A stretch of 64,000 bases of DNA from Rubrobacter xylanophilus DSM 9941 (GCF_000014185.1 NC_008148.1:1592001-1656000); one strand, 5' to 3'. Positions 15,742 to 24,424 are shown, counted from the stretch's first letter. Numbers and translations: made by a program. The notes: a model not told the origin generated them from the sequence alone.

Positions 15742-16551
15742 TCATCCGGCGGCCTCCTTCATGGCCTCGCGGGTGGCGGCCCTCAGGGCCCGGAGAACCT
15801 CGAGCTCCCTCCCGGTGGGGGGTTCGCTGACCTCGAGCTCCCCGGAGACCCGGAGCTCCCACCCCGTCTGCTCCCTTACCTGCTCCACGCTCACCCCGGG
15901 ATGCAGGGCGCTCAGGGTGAGCTCCCTGGTCTCGGGGTCGGGCCTCAGGATGCCCAGATCGGTGATCACGGCGACGGGACCCGCCCCCGTGTAGCCGAGC
16001 TCCTTGCGGCTCTCCCCTCCCCTGTAGTGCCCGACCGAGGTGATGAAGTCCAGCCTCTCCACGAACGCGCGCCGCCTGTGCCTGAGGATCACGATCACCT
16101 CCCCGGCGGAGGCGGCTATCTCCGGCGCTCCCCCGGCCCCGGGCAGCCTCACCCTGGGCCTCCGGTAGTCCCCTATGACGGTGGTGTTGAGGTTGCCGTA
16201 GCGGTCTATCTGCGCAGCGCCGAGAAAGCCCACGTCTATCCTTCCTGCCTGCAGCCAGTAGTTGAAGATCTCCGGCACGCTGACGACCGAGTCGGCCTTC
16301 TCGGCCAGCACCCCGTCCCCTATGGAGAGCGGCAGCACGTCGGGCTTGGCCCCCAGGGTCCCGGACTCGTAGACGAGCATGCAGTTTGGGGCGTGGGTCC
16401 TTCTCGCGAGGTTCGCCGCCTCGGAGGGGAGCCCTATCCCCACAAAGCAGACGACCCCGTCCCTCAGCTCCCTCGCCGCGGCTATGGACATCATCTCGTC
16501 CGGGCTGTAGCCGCGCTCCTGTCCCTCTCTCGCGTCGTGGGCCCCGCTCAA
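15742..16551 (-). CDS. pcaJ: 3-oxoadipate CoA-transferase subunit B
   Basis: The product of about 269 aa contains YSPDEMMSIAAARELRDG and VCFVGIGLPSEAANLARR at the N-terminus. LVYESGTLGA near residue 60 holds the Glu expected to form the thioester intermediate of class I CoA-transferases. The start is taken as the TTG at 16551, which makes a TTGA overlap with the pcaI stop. With PcaI it moves CoA from succinyl-CoA to beta-ketoadipate. The C-terminus (ELEVLRALRAATREAMKEAAG region) is the CatJ/PcaJ-like long form. Confidence 0.85.
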   Translation of the reverse strand: MSGAHDAREGQERGYSPDEMMSIAAARELRDGVVCFVGIGLPSEAANLARRTHAPNCMLVYESGTLGAKPDVLPLSIGDGVLAEKADSVVSVPEIFNYWLQAGRIDVGFLGAAQIDRYGNLNTTVIGDYRRPRVRLPGAGGAPEIAASAGEVIVILRHRRRAFVERLDFITSVGHYRGGESRKELGYTGAGPVAVITDLGILRPDPETRELTLSALHPGVSVEQVREQTGWELRVSGELEVSEPPTGRELEVLRALRAATREAMKEAAG

Positions 16552-17408
16552 GCCTTTATCACCTCTTCCTTGCTGATGCTCCTCAGATGCTCCTCGAAGT
16601 CCCTCACCCCCAGCACGTGCCGCTCCATCCACCCCCGGAAGCGCTCGCGGTCGCGGCTTATCCCGTCCCACGCCTCGTAGAAGGCGTTGTCGCGCTCGTA
16701 GTAGCCGTACGCGTAGGAGGGGTACGCACCGCCCGGCACCTCGCAGACGGCGTCCACGGCCACGGAGGGGATCACGACGTGGAAGGGCTCGGGCTCGAAG
16801 CTCTCCACCACCTCCTCCACGGTGACGATCACCCGCCTCGCCGAGAGCGCCGCCTCCTTCTGGATGCCGGAGATGCCCCAGATGATGACGTTGCCCCGCC
16901 GGTCGGCCTGCTGGGCGTGGATGACGGCAACGTCGGGGTTGAGGGCGGGAACGGCCATGAGCTCCTCGCCGGTGAACGGGCACCTTATGGGGGCGACCGT
17001 GGCGGTCACCTCCGGGAGGTCCGTCCCCTTGTACCCCCTCAGGACCGCGAAGGGCAGCCCCGAGGCCCCGGCCACGTAGCGGTTGGCCATCCCCGCGTGG
17101 GAGTGCTCCTCTATCTCCAGGGGCTGCGGCCAGCCGTTCTCCACGGCGTCCCGGAAGCGGTGCAGGCTCCCCACGCCCGGGTTGCCGCCCCAGCTGAAGA
17201 CGAGCTTTCGCGCGCACCCCATCCCGATCAGCTGGTCGTAGATGAGGTCCGGGGTCATGCGGATGAGGGTGAGGTCCCTCTTTTTCTGGCGGATGATCTC
17301 GTGCGCGGCGGCGGTGGGGATCAGGTGCGTAAAGCCCTCCAGCGCGACCGAATCGCCGTCGCGCACCAGCTCCGACACCGCCTCGTTTAGAGAGGTCAGC
17401 TTATCCAA
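16548..17408 (-). CDS. pcaI: 3-oxoadipate CoA-transferase subunit A
   Basis: The 286-aa class I CoA-transferase alpha subunit has LVRDGDSVALEGFTHLIP and FSWGGNPGVGSLHRFRDAV, the CoA-binding region. It is the first gene of the pca operon, transcribed away from the divergent LysR gene. Length is that of the longer actinobacterial/CatI type. The start at 17408 (MDKLTSLNEAV) is the first plausible in-frame ATG after the promoter gap. Confidence 0.88.
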   Translation of the reverse strand: MDKLTSLNEAVSELVRDGDSVALEGFTHLIPTAAAHEIIRQKKRDLTLIRMTPDLIYDQLIGMGCARKLVFSWGGNPGVGSLHRFRDAVENGWPQPLEIEEHSHAGMANRYVAGASGLPFAVLRGYKGTDLPEVTATVAPIRCPFTGEELMAVPALNPDVAVIHAQQADRRGNVIIWGISGIQKEAALSARRVIVTVEEVVESFEPEPFHVVIPSVAVDAVCEVPGGAYPSYAYGYYERDNAFYEAWDGISRDRERFRGWMERHVLGVRDFEEHLRSISKEEVIKA

Positions 17409-17523
17409 CGCCCGCCTTCACCTCCGGATAGTCAGCCTACCCCACCGTATCGCCGTTTTGCGGCTCTGCAACCTATTCTCGGCCAAAAAGCGGTACAGCA
17501 CAAATACGGTCTGCGTAGCTTTT

Positions 17524-17540
17524 TATACGCGCGGCGTATA
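17524..17540. promoter_or_regulatory. Dyad in the pca/LysR divergent promoter
   Basis: TATACGC-GCG-GCGTATA is a perfect 7-bp-arm dyad ending 10 bp before the LysR start. It has the size of a LysR-type T-N11-A site and overlaps the position where the LysR transcript would start, so autoregulation together with control of pcaI is likely. The surrounding gap 17409-17550 holds the two divergent promoters and no gene. Confidence 0.5.
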
Positions 17541-17550
17541 GGCTTAGGGC

Positions 17551-18522
17551 ATGGAGCTGCGGCACCTGCGCTACTTCGTTGCGGTCGCGGAGGAGATGAG
17601 CTTCAACCGCGCGGCCCGGCGGCTGCGGATGGCCCAGCCGCCGCTCAGCACCCAGATCAGGCAGCTCGAGAAGGAGCTGGGGGTGAGGCTGTTCGACCGG
17701 ACGAGCCGGGGGGTGAGGCTCACGGAGGCCGGGACGCTCCTGCTGGAGGAGGCGCGGCGGCTGTTCGTGCAGCTGGACCAGACGACCCGGGCGGTGCAGC
17801 GGGTGGGGCACGGGGAGGTGGGCCGGCTGGCGCTGGGGTTCGTACCCTCTGCAACCAACGAGGTGCTCCCCCCCATCCTGCGCGAGTTCACGAACCGTTT
17901 TCCGGGGGTGGAGCTGTTCCTGCGCGAGATGCGCCCGGACATGGTGGTGCAGCGGCTGCACGAGCAGCAGATCGACGCGGGGTTTCTGTTCCTGCCGCTG
18001 GAGGACGCCGCGCTGCACGTGGAGTGCATCTCGCGGGAGCCACTGGTGCTCGCGCTGCCCGAGGCGCACCCCCTGGCCTCGCGGAGGCAGGTGCGGCTGC
18101 AGGAGGTCTCGGAGGAGCCGTTCGTCCTCCCGGCCCGCTACCCCATGCCCGGCCTGTACGGCCAGGTCACGGCGGCCTGCCGGGCGGCGGGCTTCGAGCC
18201 CAAGGCGGTGCAGAAGGACGTCTGGCTGATGCAGACGATCGTGGGGCTCGTGGCGGGCGGGCTGGGGGTGGCCCTGGTCCCGGCCTCCGTCCGCAACCTC
18301 AACCGCAAGGGGGTGGCGTACCGGCCGGTGCGGGGGCTCTCCCCGAGCGTGGAGCTGGGGATGGTGTGGCGCCGGGAGGCGCGCGGGGCCGTACTGGACG
18401 CGTTCCTGCAGGTAGCGCGGGAGGTCTCCGCGAGGAGGGGGCCGCGAGCGGGGAGGGGCGCGGAAGAGGATAATGGGGCGGCGATCGAGCAAGGGAGAGA
18501 AGCGCAGGGAGGGAAGACTTGA
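17551..18522 (+). CDS. LysR-family regulator of the pca operon
   Basis: The 323-aa regulator starts MELRHLRYFVAVAEEMSFNR, with a winged helix-turn-helix of LysR type in the first 60 residues (ARRLRMAQPPLSTQIRQLE) and an effector-binding domain after about residue 90. It resembles CatR/CbnR/BenM-type regulators. It is divergent from pcaI over 142 bp, the usual arrangement for a regulator activated by a pathway intermediate. The effector cannot be read from the sequence. Its stop overlaps the next gene, so the two are co-transcribed. Confidence 0.85.
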   Translation: MELRHLRYFVAVAEEMSFNRAARRLRMAQPPLSTQIRQLEKELGVRLFDRTSRGVRLTEAGTLLLEEARRLFVQLDQTTRAVQRVGHGEVGRLALGFVPSATNEVLPPILREFTNRFPGVELFLREMRPDMVVQRLHEQQIDAGFLFLPLEDAALHVECISREPLVLALPEAHPLASRRQVRLQEVSEEPFVLPARYPMPGLYGQVTAACRAAGFEPKAVQKDVWLMQTIVGLVAGGLGVALVPASVRNLNRKGVAYRPVRGLSPSVELGMVWRREARGAVLDAFLQVAREVSARRGPRAGRGAEEDNGAAIEQGREAQGGKT

Positions 18523-19634
18523 GACGCGACGAGCCACCGTTTCGCGCGGACCACGTGGGCAGCCTGCTGCGCCCGCCGGAGCTTCTGAAGGCCAGGGAGG
18601 AGTTCGCGGCGGGCCGCATCTCCGAGGAGGAGCTGCGCCGGGCGGAGGACGCGGCGATCAGGGACGCCGTGAGGATGCAGGAGGAGATCGGGCTGCAATC
18701 CGCCACCGACGGCGAGTTCCGCCGGGCCTCGTGGCACATGGACTTCATCTACCAGCTCGGCGGGATAGAGCGCGCCGAGGACAGCTTGAAGGTGAGCTTC
18801 CGCAACGAGCGGGGCGTCATCGAGTTCACCCCCGCCGCGCTCAAGGTGTCCGGAAGGATCCACCTGCAGCACACGATCTTCGCCGAAGCCTTTCTGTTCC
18901 TGAAGGAGCAGGTGAGCACCGCCACGCCCAAGCTCACCATCCCCTCGCCGAGCATGGTGCACTACCGCGGCGGGCGGGCGGCGATAGACGAGCGGGTCTA
19001 CCCGGAGATGGACGGTTTCTGGGAGGATCTCGCCGCCGCCTACGCCGACGAGATACGGGCCCTCGGCGAGCTGGGCTGCACCTACCTGCAGCTCGACGAC
19101 ACCAGCCTCGCCTACCTCAACGACCCCAGGCAGCGCGAGCACATAGCCGCCCTGGGCGGCGACGCCGAGCACCAGCACGAGATCTACATTCGCACCATCA
19201 ACAGGGCTCTCGAGGGCAGGCCCGAGGGCATGACCGTAACCACCCATATGTGCCGCGGCAACTTTCGCTCCTCCTGGGCCGCCGAGGGCGGCTACGACTT
19301 CGTGGCCGAGGCCCTCTTCAACGAGCTGGAGGTCGACGGCTTCTTCCTGGAGTACGACGACGCCCGCTCCGGGGGCTTCGAGCCCCTCCGCTTCGTCCCG
19401 CCGGGCAAGATGGTGGTGCTGGGGCTGGTGACCACCAAGCGGGGCGACCTGGAGAACAAGGACGACCTGAAACGGCGCATAGAGGAGGCGAGCCGCTACG
19501 TCCCCCTCGAGCAGCTCTGCATCTCGCCGCAGTGCGGCTTCTCCTCCACTGTGGAGGGCAACGAGCTCACCCGCGAGCAGCAGGCCGCCAAGCTGCGGCT
19601 GGTGGTGGAGACGGCAGAAAAGGTCTGGGGATAA
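18519..19634 (+). CDS. MetE-like cobalamin-independent methyltransferase family protein
   Basis: The 371-aa protein resembles the C-terminal catalytic half of cobalamin-independent methionine synthase in its short form (YxjG/YxjH-like). It begins PPFRADHVGSLLRPPEL and contains ATDGEFRR, YLQLDDTSLAYL, TTHMCRGNF and QCGFSS; the His and Cys in the last two are expected zinc ligands. The full-length enzyme is about twice this size. The TTG start at 18519 makes a TTGA overlap with the LysR stop and has GGAGGG upstream. Why it is coupled to a pca regulator is unclear; it may demethylate methoxylated aromatics or similar donors, which is a guess. Confidence 0.75.
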   Translation: MRRDEPPFRADHVGSLLRPPELLKAREEFAAGRISEEELRRAEDAAIRDAVRMQEEIGLQSATDGEFRRASWHMDFIYQLGGIERAEDSLKVSFRNERGVIEFTPAALKVSGRIHLQHTIFAEAFLFLKEQVSTATPKLTIPSPSMVHYRGGRAAIDERVYPEMDGFWEDLAAAYADEIRALGELGCTYLQLDDTSLAYLNDPRQREHIAALGGDAEHQHEIYIRTINRALEGRPEGMTVTTHMCRGNFRSSWAAEGGYDFVAEALFNELEVDGFFLEYDDARSGGFEPLRFVPPGKMVVLGLVTTKRGDLENKDDLKRRIEEASRYVPLEQLCISPQCGFSSTVEGNELTREQQAAKLRLVVETAEKVWG

Positions 19635-19857
19635 GGCGCTCGCGAAAGAGCGCTCCCCCGCCCCTGGAGACGCTTTTTCCGGGTCGCTCGTAAGGAGCGG
19701 CCCACGCTCTCTCCTTGCACCTCAGCGCGCATAAAGCCGATTACAGCATTGTTATACTCAATAAATATTACTTAGGCACAAAACTTGTATTGGACATATT
19801 GAGAACAACCCGAACATAATAATGATTGCAGTATCTTCAGCAGAGGAGGAAAGCACC
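19635..19857 (+). other. Intergenic region with two hairpins and an AT-rich promoter zone
   Basis: GCGCTC/GAGCGC (19636-19653) and GGGTCGCTC/GAGCGGCCC (about 19681-19703) form hairpins that probably end the LysR-metE-like transcript. From 19735 the DNA becomes clearly AT-rich, with TATAAT-like stretches suited to a promoter for the transporter gene. No coding region is seen. Confidence 0.5.
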
Positions 19858-21210
19858 TTGGAAAGGATGGAGGCCAGGCTCGGTGGGGAGGATATTCATC
19901 CGCCGACATCGATACGGAAGGTGGCCTTTGCAAGCTTCATAGGGTCCACCGTCGAGTGGTACGACTTCTTCATCTACGGGACGGCGACGGCCCTGGTCTT
20001 CGGCCAGCTGTTTTTCCCGAGCGCGAACCCGCTCGCCAGCACGCTGGCGGCGTTCGCGACGTTCGGGGTCGGGTTCCTGTTCCGGCCGCTCGGTGGGGCG
20101 TTCTTCGGGCACTTCGGGGACAGGATCGGGCGCAAGGCCATGCTGGTCATCACGCTGCTGGTGATGGGCACGGCTACCGTCCTCATCGGTTTCCTGCCGA
20201 CGTACGCGCAGGTGGGGGTGCTCGCGCCTGTACTGCTCGTAACCTTGCGGGCGATACAGGGATTCTCGGTCGGGGGCGAGTGGGCTGGCGGGTCGCTCAT
20301 GGTGATCGAGCACGCGCCTCCCGGACGCAGGGGCTTCTATGGCGCGTTCCCCCAGATCGGGCCGTCTGCCGGGACGCTGCTCTCCGCGGGCGTCTTCGCC
20401 ATAGTCTCGGCGCTGCCCGAGGAGCAGTTCCTCTCCTGGGGCTGGCGCATACCGTTCATCCTGAGCGCGATCGTGGTGGCGGTCGGGCTCTTTATCCGGC
20501 TCAGGATCGCCGAGTCGCCGATCTTCGAGCGGGTCAAGGAGACCCGCACCGAGGCGAGGATGCCGATCGTGGACGTCTTCCGGGCGTACGGCAAGAACAT
20601 AGTCCTCATCATGGGCATGCGCCTGGCGATAAACACCATCTACTACGGCGCGACCGTCTACGCCCTCTCCTACGCGACCGAGCAACTCGGCATCGCCAAC
20701 TCGACGATGCTGACCATGATCCTGATAACCGCCGCTATCGGCTTCGTGAGCAAGCCGGTGTACGGCGCGATCTCGGACATGATCGGGCGGCGCCCGATCT
20801 ACTTCGCGGGCGCGATCGTTGGGGCGCTCATATCCTTCCCGTTCTTCTGGGCGCTGGAGACCCGGTCGATCATCCTGATCTTCCTGGCCTACGTCGTCGC
20901 CATCAACGTCGCGCACAACCTGATCGACGCGATCGAGGCGTCTTTCTACCCCGAACTCTTCGGCACGCGCACCCGCTACAGCGGCGCGGCGCTCGGCCAC
21001 CAGCTCGGAGCGGCCATCACCGGCTTCACCCCGCTCATCGCGGGTGCGCTCTCAGCGGCGGGCGGCTGGCCGCTGGTCGCCGGGTACTTTACGGTGGCCT
21101 GTCTCGTCTCCGTCGTCTGCGTCTACCTCGCCACGGAGACTTTCCGCAAGGACATAGCCGAGATGGAATCCACCGAACAGCAGATCGCAGCCGAACCCAG
21201 GGTCCAGTAG
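19858..21210 (+). CDS. MFS transporter, metabolite:H+ symporter (shikimate/ProP-like) family
   Basis: The protein of about 450 aa has 12 predicted membrane helices. It shows MHS-family motifs: ASFIGSTVEWYDFFIYGTAT at the start, FRPLGGAFFGHFGDRIGRK, RAIQGFSVGGEWAGG and VYGAISDMIGRRP. The TTG at 19858 is preferred over an upstream ATG at 19822 because AGGAGG lies 8 nt before it, while the ATG has none. The genes that follow point to quinate or shikimate as cargo. It would act in the cytoplasmic membrane, driven by protons. Confidence 0.82.
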   Translation: MERMEARLGGEDIHPPTSIRKVAFASFIGSTVEWYDFFIYGTATALVFGQLFFPSANPLASTLAAFATFGVGFLFRPLGGAFFGHFGDRIGRKAMLVITLLVMGTATVLIGFLPTYAQVGVLAPVLLVTLRAIQGFSVGGEWAGGSLMVIEHAPPGRRGFYGAFPQIGPSAGTLLSAGVFAIVSALPEEQFLSWGWRIPFILSAIVVAVGLFIRLRIAESPIFERVKETRTEARMPIVDVFRAYGKNIVLIMGMRLAINTIYYGATVYALSYATEQLGIANSTMLTMILITAAIGFVSKPVYGAISDMIGRRPIYFAGAIVGALISFPFFWALETRSIILIFLAYVVAINVAHNLIDAIEASFYPELFGTRTRYSGAALGHQLGAAITGFTPLIAGALSAAGGWPLVAGYFTVACLVSVVCVYLATETFRKDIAEMESTEQQIAAEPRVQ

Positions 21211-21222
21211 AGAGAAAAGCGT

Positions 21223-21251
21223 AGCGGTCCGGCGCATACCGCCGGGCCGCT
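21223..21251 (+). terminator. Hairpin between transporter and dehydroquinase genes
   Basis: AGCGGTCCGGCG and CGCCGGGCCGCT form a 12-bp stem with one G-U pair and a 5-nt loop. No T tract follows, so it may be an attenuator or mRNA-stability element rather than a full terminator. Confidence 0.4.
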
Positions 21252-21307
21252 CCACGCGTCGTGTGCGATGATCTCCGCGAAGAGACCGCGTGGTTCGGAG
21301 GTGTTAG

Positions 21308-21769
21308 GTGGTCAGGGTATTCGTTCTCAACGGCGTAAATCTCGGCGCTCTCGGAGCGCGCCGTCCGGAGGTCTATGGGACGCTCACGCTCGGGGACATA
21401 GAGCGGAGGCTGCGCGAGAGGTTCCCCGAGGTCGAATTCGACTTCCGGCAGACGGACCACGAGGGGGAGATGGTCGGCTTCGTGCGCGAGGCGAGGGAGA
21501 GCGACGGGGTAGTCATCAACCCCGGCGCCTGGACCCACTACTCCTACGCCCTCCACGACGCCCTGGAGACGATCGAGGGGGTGCCCAAGGTGGAGGTCCA
21601 CCTCTCCAACGTGCACGCCCGGGAGCCCTGGCGACGCCACTCCGTGATCTCGCCCGCCGTGGACGCCGTGGTGGCCGGCATGGGTCCCTACGGCTACGAG
21701 GCCGCCGTCGGCTATCTGCTGCGGGGGGCGGAGGCGCGGCGCGGTGATCCCTCGGAGGTGAACCCATGA
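21308..21769 (+). CDS. Type II 3-dehydroquinate dehydratase
   Basis: The 153-aa enzyme converts 3-dehydroquinate to 3-dehydroshikimate. The family landmarks are VFVLNGVNLGALGARRPEVYG (catalytic Tyr), INPGAWTHYSYAL and EVHLSNVHAREPWRRHS (catalytic His, substrate-binding Arg). The GTG start at 21308 has GGAGG at correct spacing. Position next to a shikimate-type transporter, a dehydrogenase and a dehydroshikimate dehydratase-like gene argues for a catabolic QuiB/QutE role rather than aromatic amino-acid synthesis. It overlaps the next gene as ATGA. Confidence 0.88.
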   Translation: MVRVFVLNGVNLGALGARRPEVYGTLTLGDIERRLRERFPEVEFDFRQTDHEGEMVGFVREARESDGVVINPGAWTHYSYALHDALETIEGVPKVEVHLSNVHAREPWRRHSVISPAVDAVVAGMGPYGYEAAVGYLLRGAEARRGDPSEVNP

Positions 21770-22791
21770 AGGCCTTCGTAAAGACGGGTTCCCGTCCCGG
21801 GGAGGCCGGGGTCGCGGAGCTGCCGGCACCGCGGCCTGGTCCCGGCGAGGTGCTGCTGCGGGTGGCCGCCTGCGGGGTCTGCGGGAGCGACGTGCACGCC
21901 TTCAGGTCGGACCCGGGGTTCGAGTGGATAAGTACGCCTGTAACGCTCGGGCACGAGTTCGCCGGCACCGTGGAAGCCCTCGGTCCGGGCGTGGAGCGGG
22001 TGGCCCCTGGAGACCGGGTCGTCGCGGTGGCGATACAGGGCTGCGGCCGGTGCGAGCTCTGCCTCGCGGGCCTGACGCAGCTGTGCCCGGACCGCGTGGC
22101 CGTAGGGCTCTCGCGCGACGGGGGGATGGCGGAGTATGCAGTCATGCCCGAGGGGCACCTCGTCTCCGTGCCGGAGGGCCTGGATCTCACGCTTGCCGCC
22201 CTGTGCGAGCCGCTATCAGTCGCCGTGCGCGCCGTGGACGCGCGGGCGGGCATCGCGCCGGAGGGGAAGGTGGTGGTCTCCGGGCCCGGGCCCATAGGCA
22301 TCCTCTGCGCGATGGTGGCGAGGCTGCGCGGGGCCGACGTGCTCCTCACCGGTATCGGCCAGGACGCGGAGGTGCGCCTTCCCGCGGCGGAGCGTGCCGG
22401 CATAAGAGCGGCGAACCTGAGCGAGGCGTCGCTGGAGGAGCACCTGCGGGACGCCTTCGGCAGGCCCCCGGACGTTTGGATCGAGAGCTCCGGCTCGGTG
22501 AGGGCGCTCGAGTCGGCGCTGGAGAGCGTGCGCGCGGGCGGGACGGTTGTTGTGGTCGGCATCTACGCGGAGAGGCTCAACCTCTTCCCCACCGACGCGG
22601 TGCGCAGGGAGTTGAGCCTGCTCTTCAGCTACTCCTGCAACCTCGCCGACTACCGGACGGCCCTGGAGTTGCTCGCGAGCGGCGACCTCGACCTCGGGCC
22701 GCTCATCTCGACCCACAGGCTAGAGGAGGCGCCCGATGCGCTCGAGGCGGTCGCCGCGGGACGGACCGTGAAGGCGGTGCTCGTCCCGTGA
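21766..22791 (+). CDS. Zinc-dependent medium-chain dehydrogenase
   Basis: The 341-aa protein is a MDR alcohol/polyol dehydrogenase. Cys and GHE motifs (ACGVCGSDVHAF, VTLGHEFAG) supply catalytic zinc ligands. GCGRCELCLAGLTQLC gives the four structural-zinc cysteines, and VVVSGPGPIGILCAMVA is the nucleotide-binding region. In context it could oxidise quinate or shikimate to the 3-dehydro compound, although known quinate dehydrogenases usually belong to other families (AroE-like or PQQ). Threonine, sorbitol or an inositol derivative remain possible substrates. Confidence 0.8.
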   Translation: MKAFVKTGSRPGEAGVAELPAPRPGPGEVLLRVAACGVCGSDVHAFRSDPGFEWISTPVTLGHEFAGTVEALGPGVERVAPGDRVVAVAIQGCGRCELCLAGLTQLCPDRVAVGLSRDGGMAEYAVMPEGHLVSVPEGLDLTLAALCEPLSVAVRAVDARAGIAPEGKVVVSGPGPIGILCAMVARLRGADVLLTGIGQDAEVRLPAAERAGIRAANLSEASLEEHLRDAFGRPPDVWIESSGSVRALESALESVRAGGTVVVVGIYAERLNLFPTDAVRRELSLLFSYSCNLADYRTALELLASGDLDLGPLISTHRLEEAPDALEAVAAGRTVKAVLVP

Positions 22792-23648
22792 GGGCCTCCC
22801 GCGAGATAGGGATAGACCACCTCACGATGCTCGACGTCTCACCCCCCGAGCTGGTGAGCGTTGCCCACGAGGCGGGCTTTGACGCGGTGAGTCCGCGCGT
22901 CCTGGCTTCAACCCCGGAGGAGGAGCCCTGGCCCATGAGCCCGGGCTCTCCCATGCTGGAAGAAACCGCGCGCCGGCTGGAGGAGACGGGGGTACGGGCG
23001 CTCAGCGTGGAGGTCGTCCGCATAGGTCCCGGGACGACGCGCGAGGACTACGAGGCAGCCCTCGAGGCCGGGGCGAGGCTCGGGGCCCGCTACGTCACCG
23101 TCAATTCGGACGACCCGGATCTGGACCGCACGAGCGAGACCTTCGCTGCCCTCGTCGCCGACGCGCGCCCCTACGGCCTGCGGCCCGTCATCGAGCCGAT
23201 CCCGTACACCCGCGTCTCCAACCTCGAGGAGGCGGTCTACGTCGCAGAACGCTCCGGTGGCGGCGGCGTCCTGCTGGATGCGCTGCACTTTCGGCGCTAC
23301 GGCGGCCGGATCGAGGCGCTCCTCTCGCTCGACCCGGCCCTGCTCTCCTACGTGCAGCTCTGCGACGCGCCGCTGGAGCCGCCCTCCGGCCTGATGCGTC
23401 CCCGCAGGCTGCCGCGCGGGCAGTCCACGGACGGCACCGACCTGCAGCTCGAGAGCCGGGCGATGCGCCTCTTGCCGGGAGACGGCGAGCTGCCGCTGGC
23501 CGAGCTTCTGGCCGCGTTGCCGAAAGAAATGGCCGTCAGCGTGGAGGCACCGGTACTTTCGCTGCTGAATACCATGCCCCCCGTGGAATTCGCTCGGCGT
23601 GCTCGCCGGGCCGTCGAGAACGTACTTCACAGGGCGCAGTCTGCCTAA
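22788..23648 (+). CDS. Xylose-isomerase-like TIM barrel protein, probable 3-dehydroshikimate dehydratase
   Basis: The 286-aa sugar-phosphate-isomerase-type barrel keeps the metal ligand set of the superfamily: Glu136 (VIEPIP), Asp164 and His167 (LLDALHF), and Glu253 (SVEAPV). The D-x-x-H spacing equals that of AsbF-type 3-dehydroshikimate dehydratases, which make protocatechuate. The GTG start forms a GTGA overlap with the dehydrogenase gene. Together with the dehydroquinase and the nearby pca operon this completes a quinate/shikimate-to-protocatechuate route. The alternative is another sugar epimerase; substrate remains to be shown. Confidence 0.65.
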   Translation: MRASREIGIDHLTMLDVSPPELVSVAHEAGFDAVSPRVLASTPEEEPWPMSPGSPMLEETARRLEETGVRALSVEVVRIGPGTTREDYEAALEAGARLGARYVTVNSDDPDLDRTSETFAALVADARPYGLRPVIEPIPYTRVSNLEEAVYVAERSGGGGVLLDALHFRRYGGRIEALLSLDPALLSYVQLCDAPLEPPSGLMRPRRLPRGQSTDGTDLQLESRAMRLLPGDGELPLAELLAALPKEMAVSVEAPVLSLLNTMPPVEFARRARRAVENVLHRAQSA

Positions 23649-23652
23649 CCCT

Positions 23653-24249
23653 TCACCCCTCTTCCGGAGCCTTTGAGTAAGAGAGTATGCTCTCCCTGAG
23701 GCCGGCTGCGAGCGCCTCCTGCACCTTCCCGGCGGAGCCGCAAAGCAGAATACCCGCTGGTATCAAAACAACGAGAACCGGAGTCCTGGTCTCTTCATGG
23801 CAAGCGTACGCGGCGCGCCCGTACCCTTGGGCGGTGAGCAGGTTCCCCAGCGAATCAGCCGTAAATGTGGAGGTCCACTCAAAGGGTATCACCCGGGCAA
23901 AGGTGAGGTACTCGGCAAAGGCAAAGGCCGGGGGCAGATGCACGCTGGGATGCTCTGCAATCCTGGCGAACTCCTCGTCGAATCGCCTCAGAAAATCGTC
24001 TGCGTCGCTGGACATGAGGCACACGGCCAGGCTGCGCACCACGCCACCCGCCGGTATGTCGGCAAGCTCCTGCATGCCAAGCGCCTGGAGCGCGCCCTCG
24101 TCCCTACTGAAGAGATAGGACTCACCGCCGAGGGAACGTGAGGGAGCTACCACGAAATGAGCTGAGAGACCGGACGTCGCATCGGCTACGGTAGTCTCGT
24201 AGATTTGCGAGATGGACAACGTCGCCCCAAACCCATACCAGCCATCCAT
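23653..24249 (-). CDS. Hypothetical protein
   Basis: The product of about 198 aa starts MDGWYGFGATLSISQIYETT if the ATG at 24249 is used (an upstream in-frame start at 24279 also exists). No signal peptide, membrane helix or catalytic motif stands out. Hydrophobic strands such as VVRSLAVCLMSSDADDF and TPVLVVLIPAGILLCGSAGKV suggest a compact alpha/beta protein. It is convergent with the dehydratase gene and sits between chromosomal catabolic genes and tRNA-Arg. I do not recognise the family. Confidence 0.55.
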   Translation of the reverse strand: MDGWYGFGATLSISQIYETTVADATSGLSAHFVVAPSRSLGGESYLFSRDEGALQALGMQELADIPAGGVVRSLAVCLMSSDADDFLRRFDEEFARIAEHPSVHLPPAFAFAEYLTFARVIPFEWTSTFTADSLGNLLTAQGYGRAAYACHEETRTPVLVVLIPAGILLCGSAGKVQEALAAGLRESILSYSKAPEEG

Positions 24250-24351
24250 ACACTCATGGTACCATGCCCGCCCCCGCACATGCTTCTACGTAACGGCACC
24301 ACGCCTCAAATACGGATACATTCCCCGACCTTTCTCGCCGGGAGATGAGTG

Positions 24352-24424
24352 CGCGCCCGGCAGGATTCGAACCTGCGGCCGGCGGATTAGAAGTCCGCTG
24401 CTCTGTCCCCTGAGCTACGGGCGC
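24352..24424 (-). tRNA. tRNA-Arg(TCT)
   Basis: The 73-nt cloverleaf has a 7-bp acceptor (GCGCCCG/CGGGCGC), D arm TAGCTCAGGGGACAGAGCA, anticodon loop CTTCTAA (TCT) and T arm GCAGGTTCGAATCCTGC. CCA is not encoded. The 5' half, from the anticodon loop outward, is duplicated at 33279-33321 by insertion of a mobile island. The gene's upstream DNA is therefore island sequence. Confidence 0.95.
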
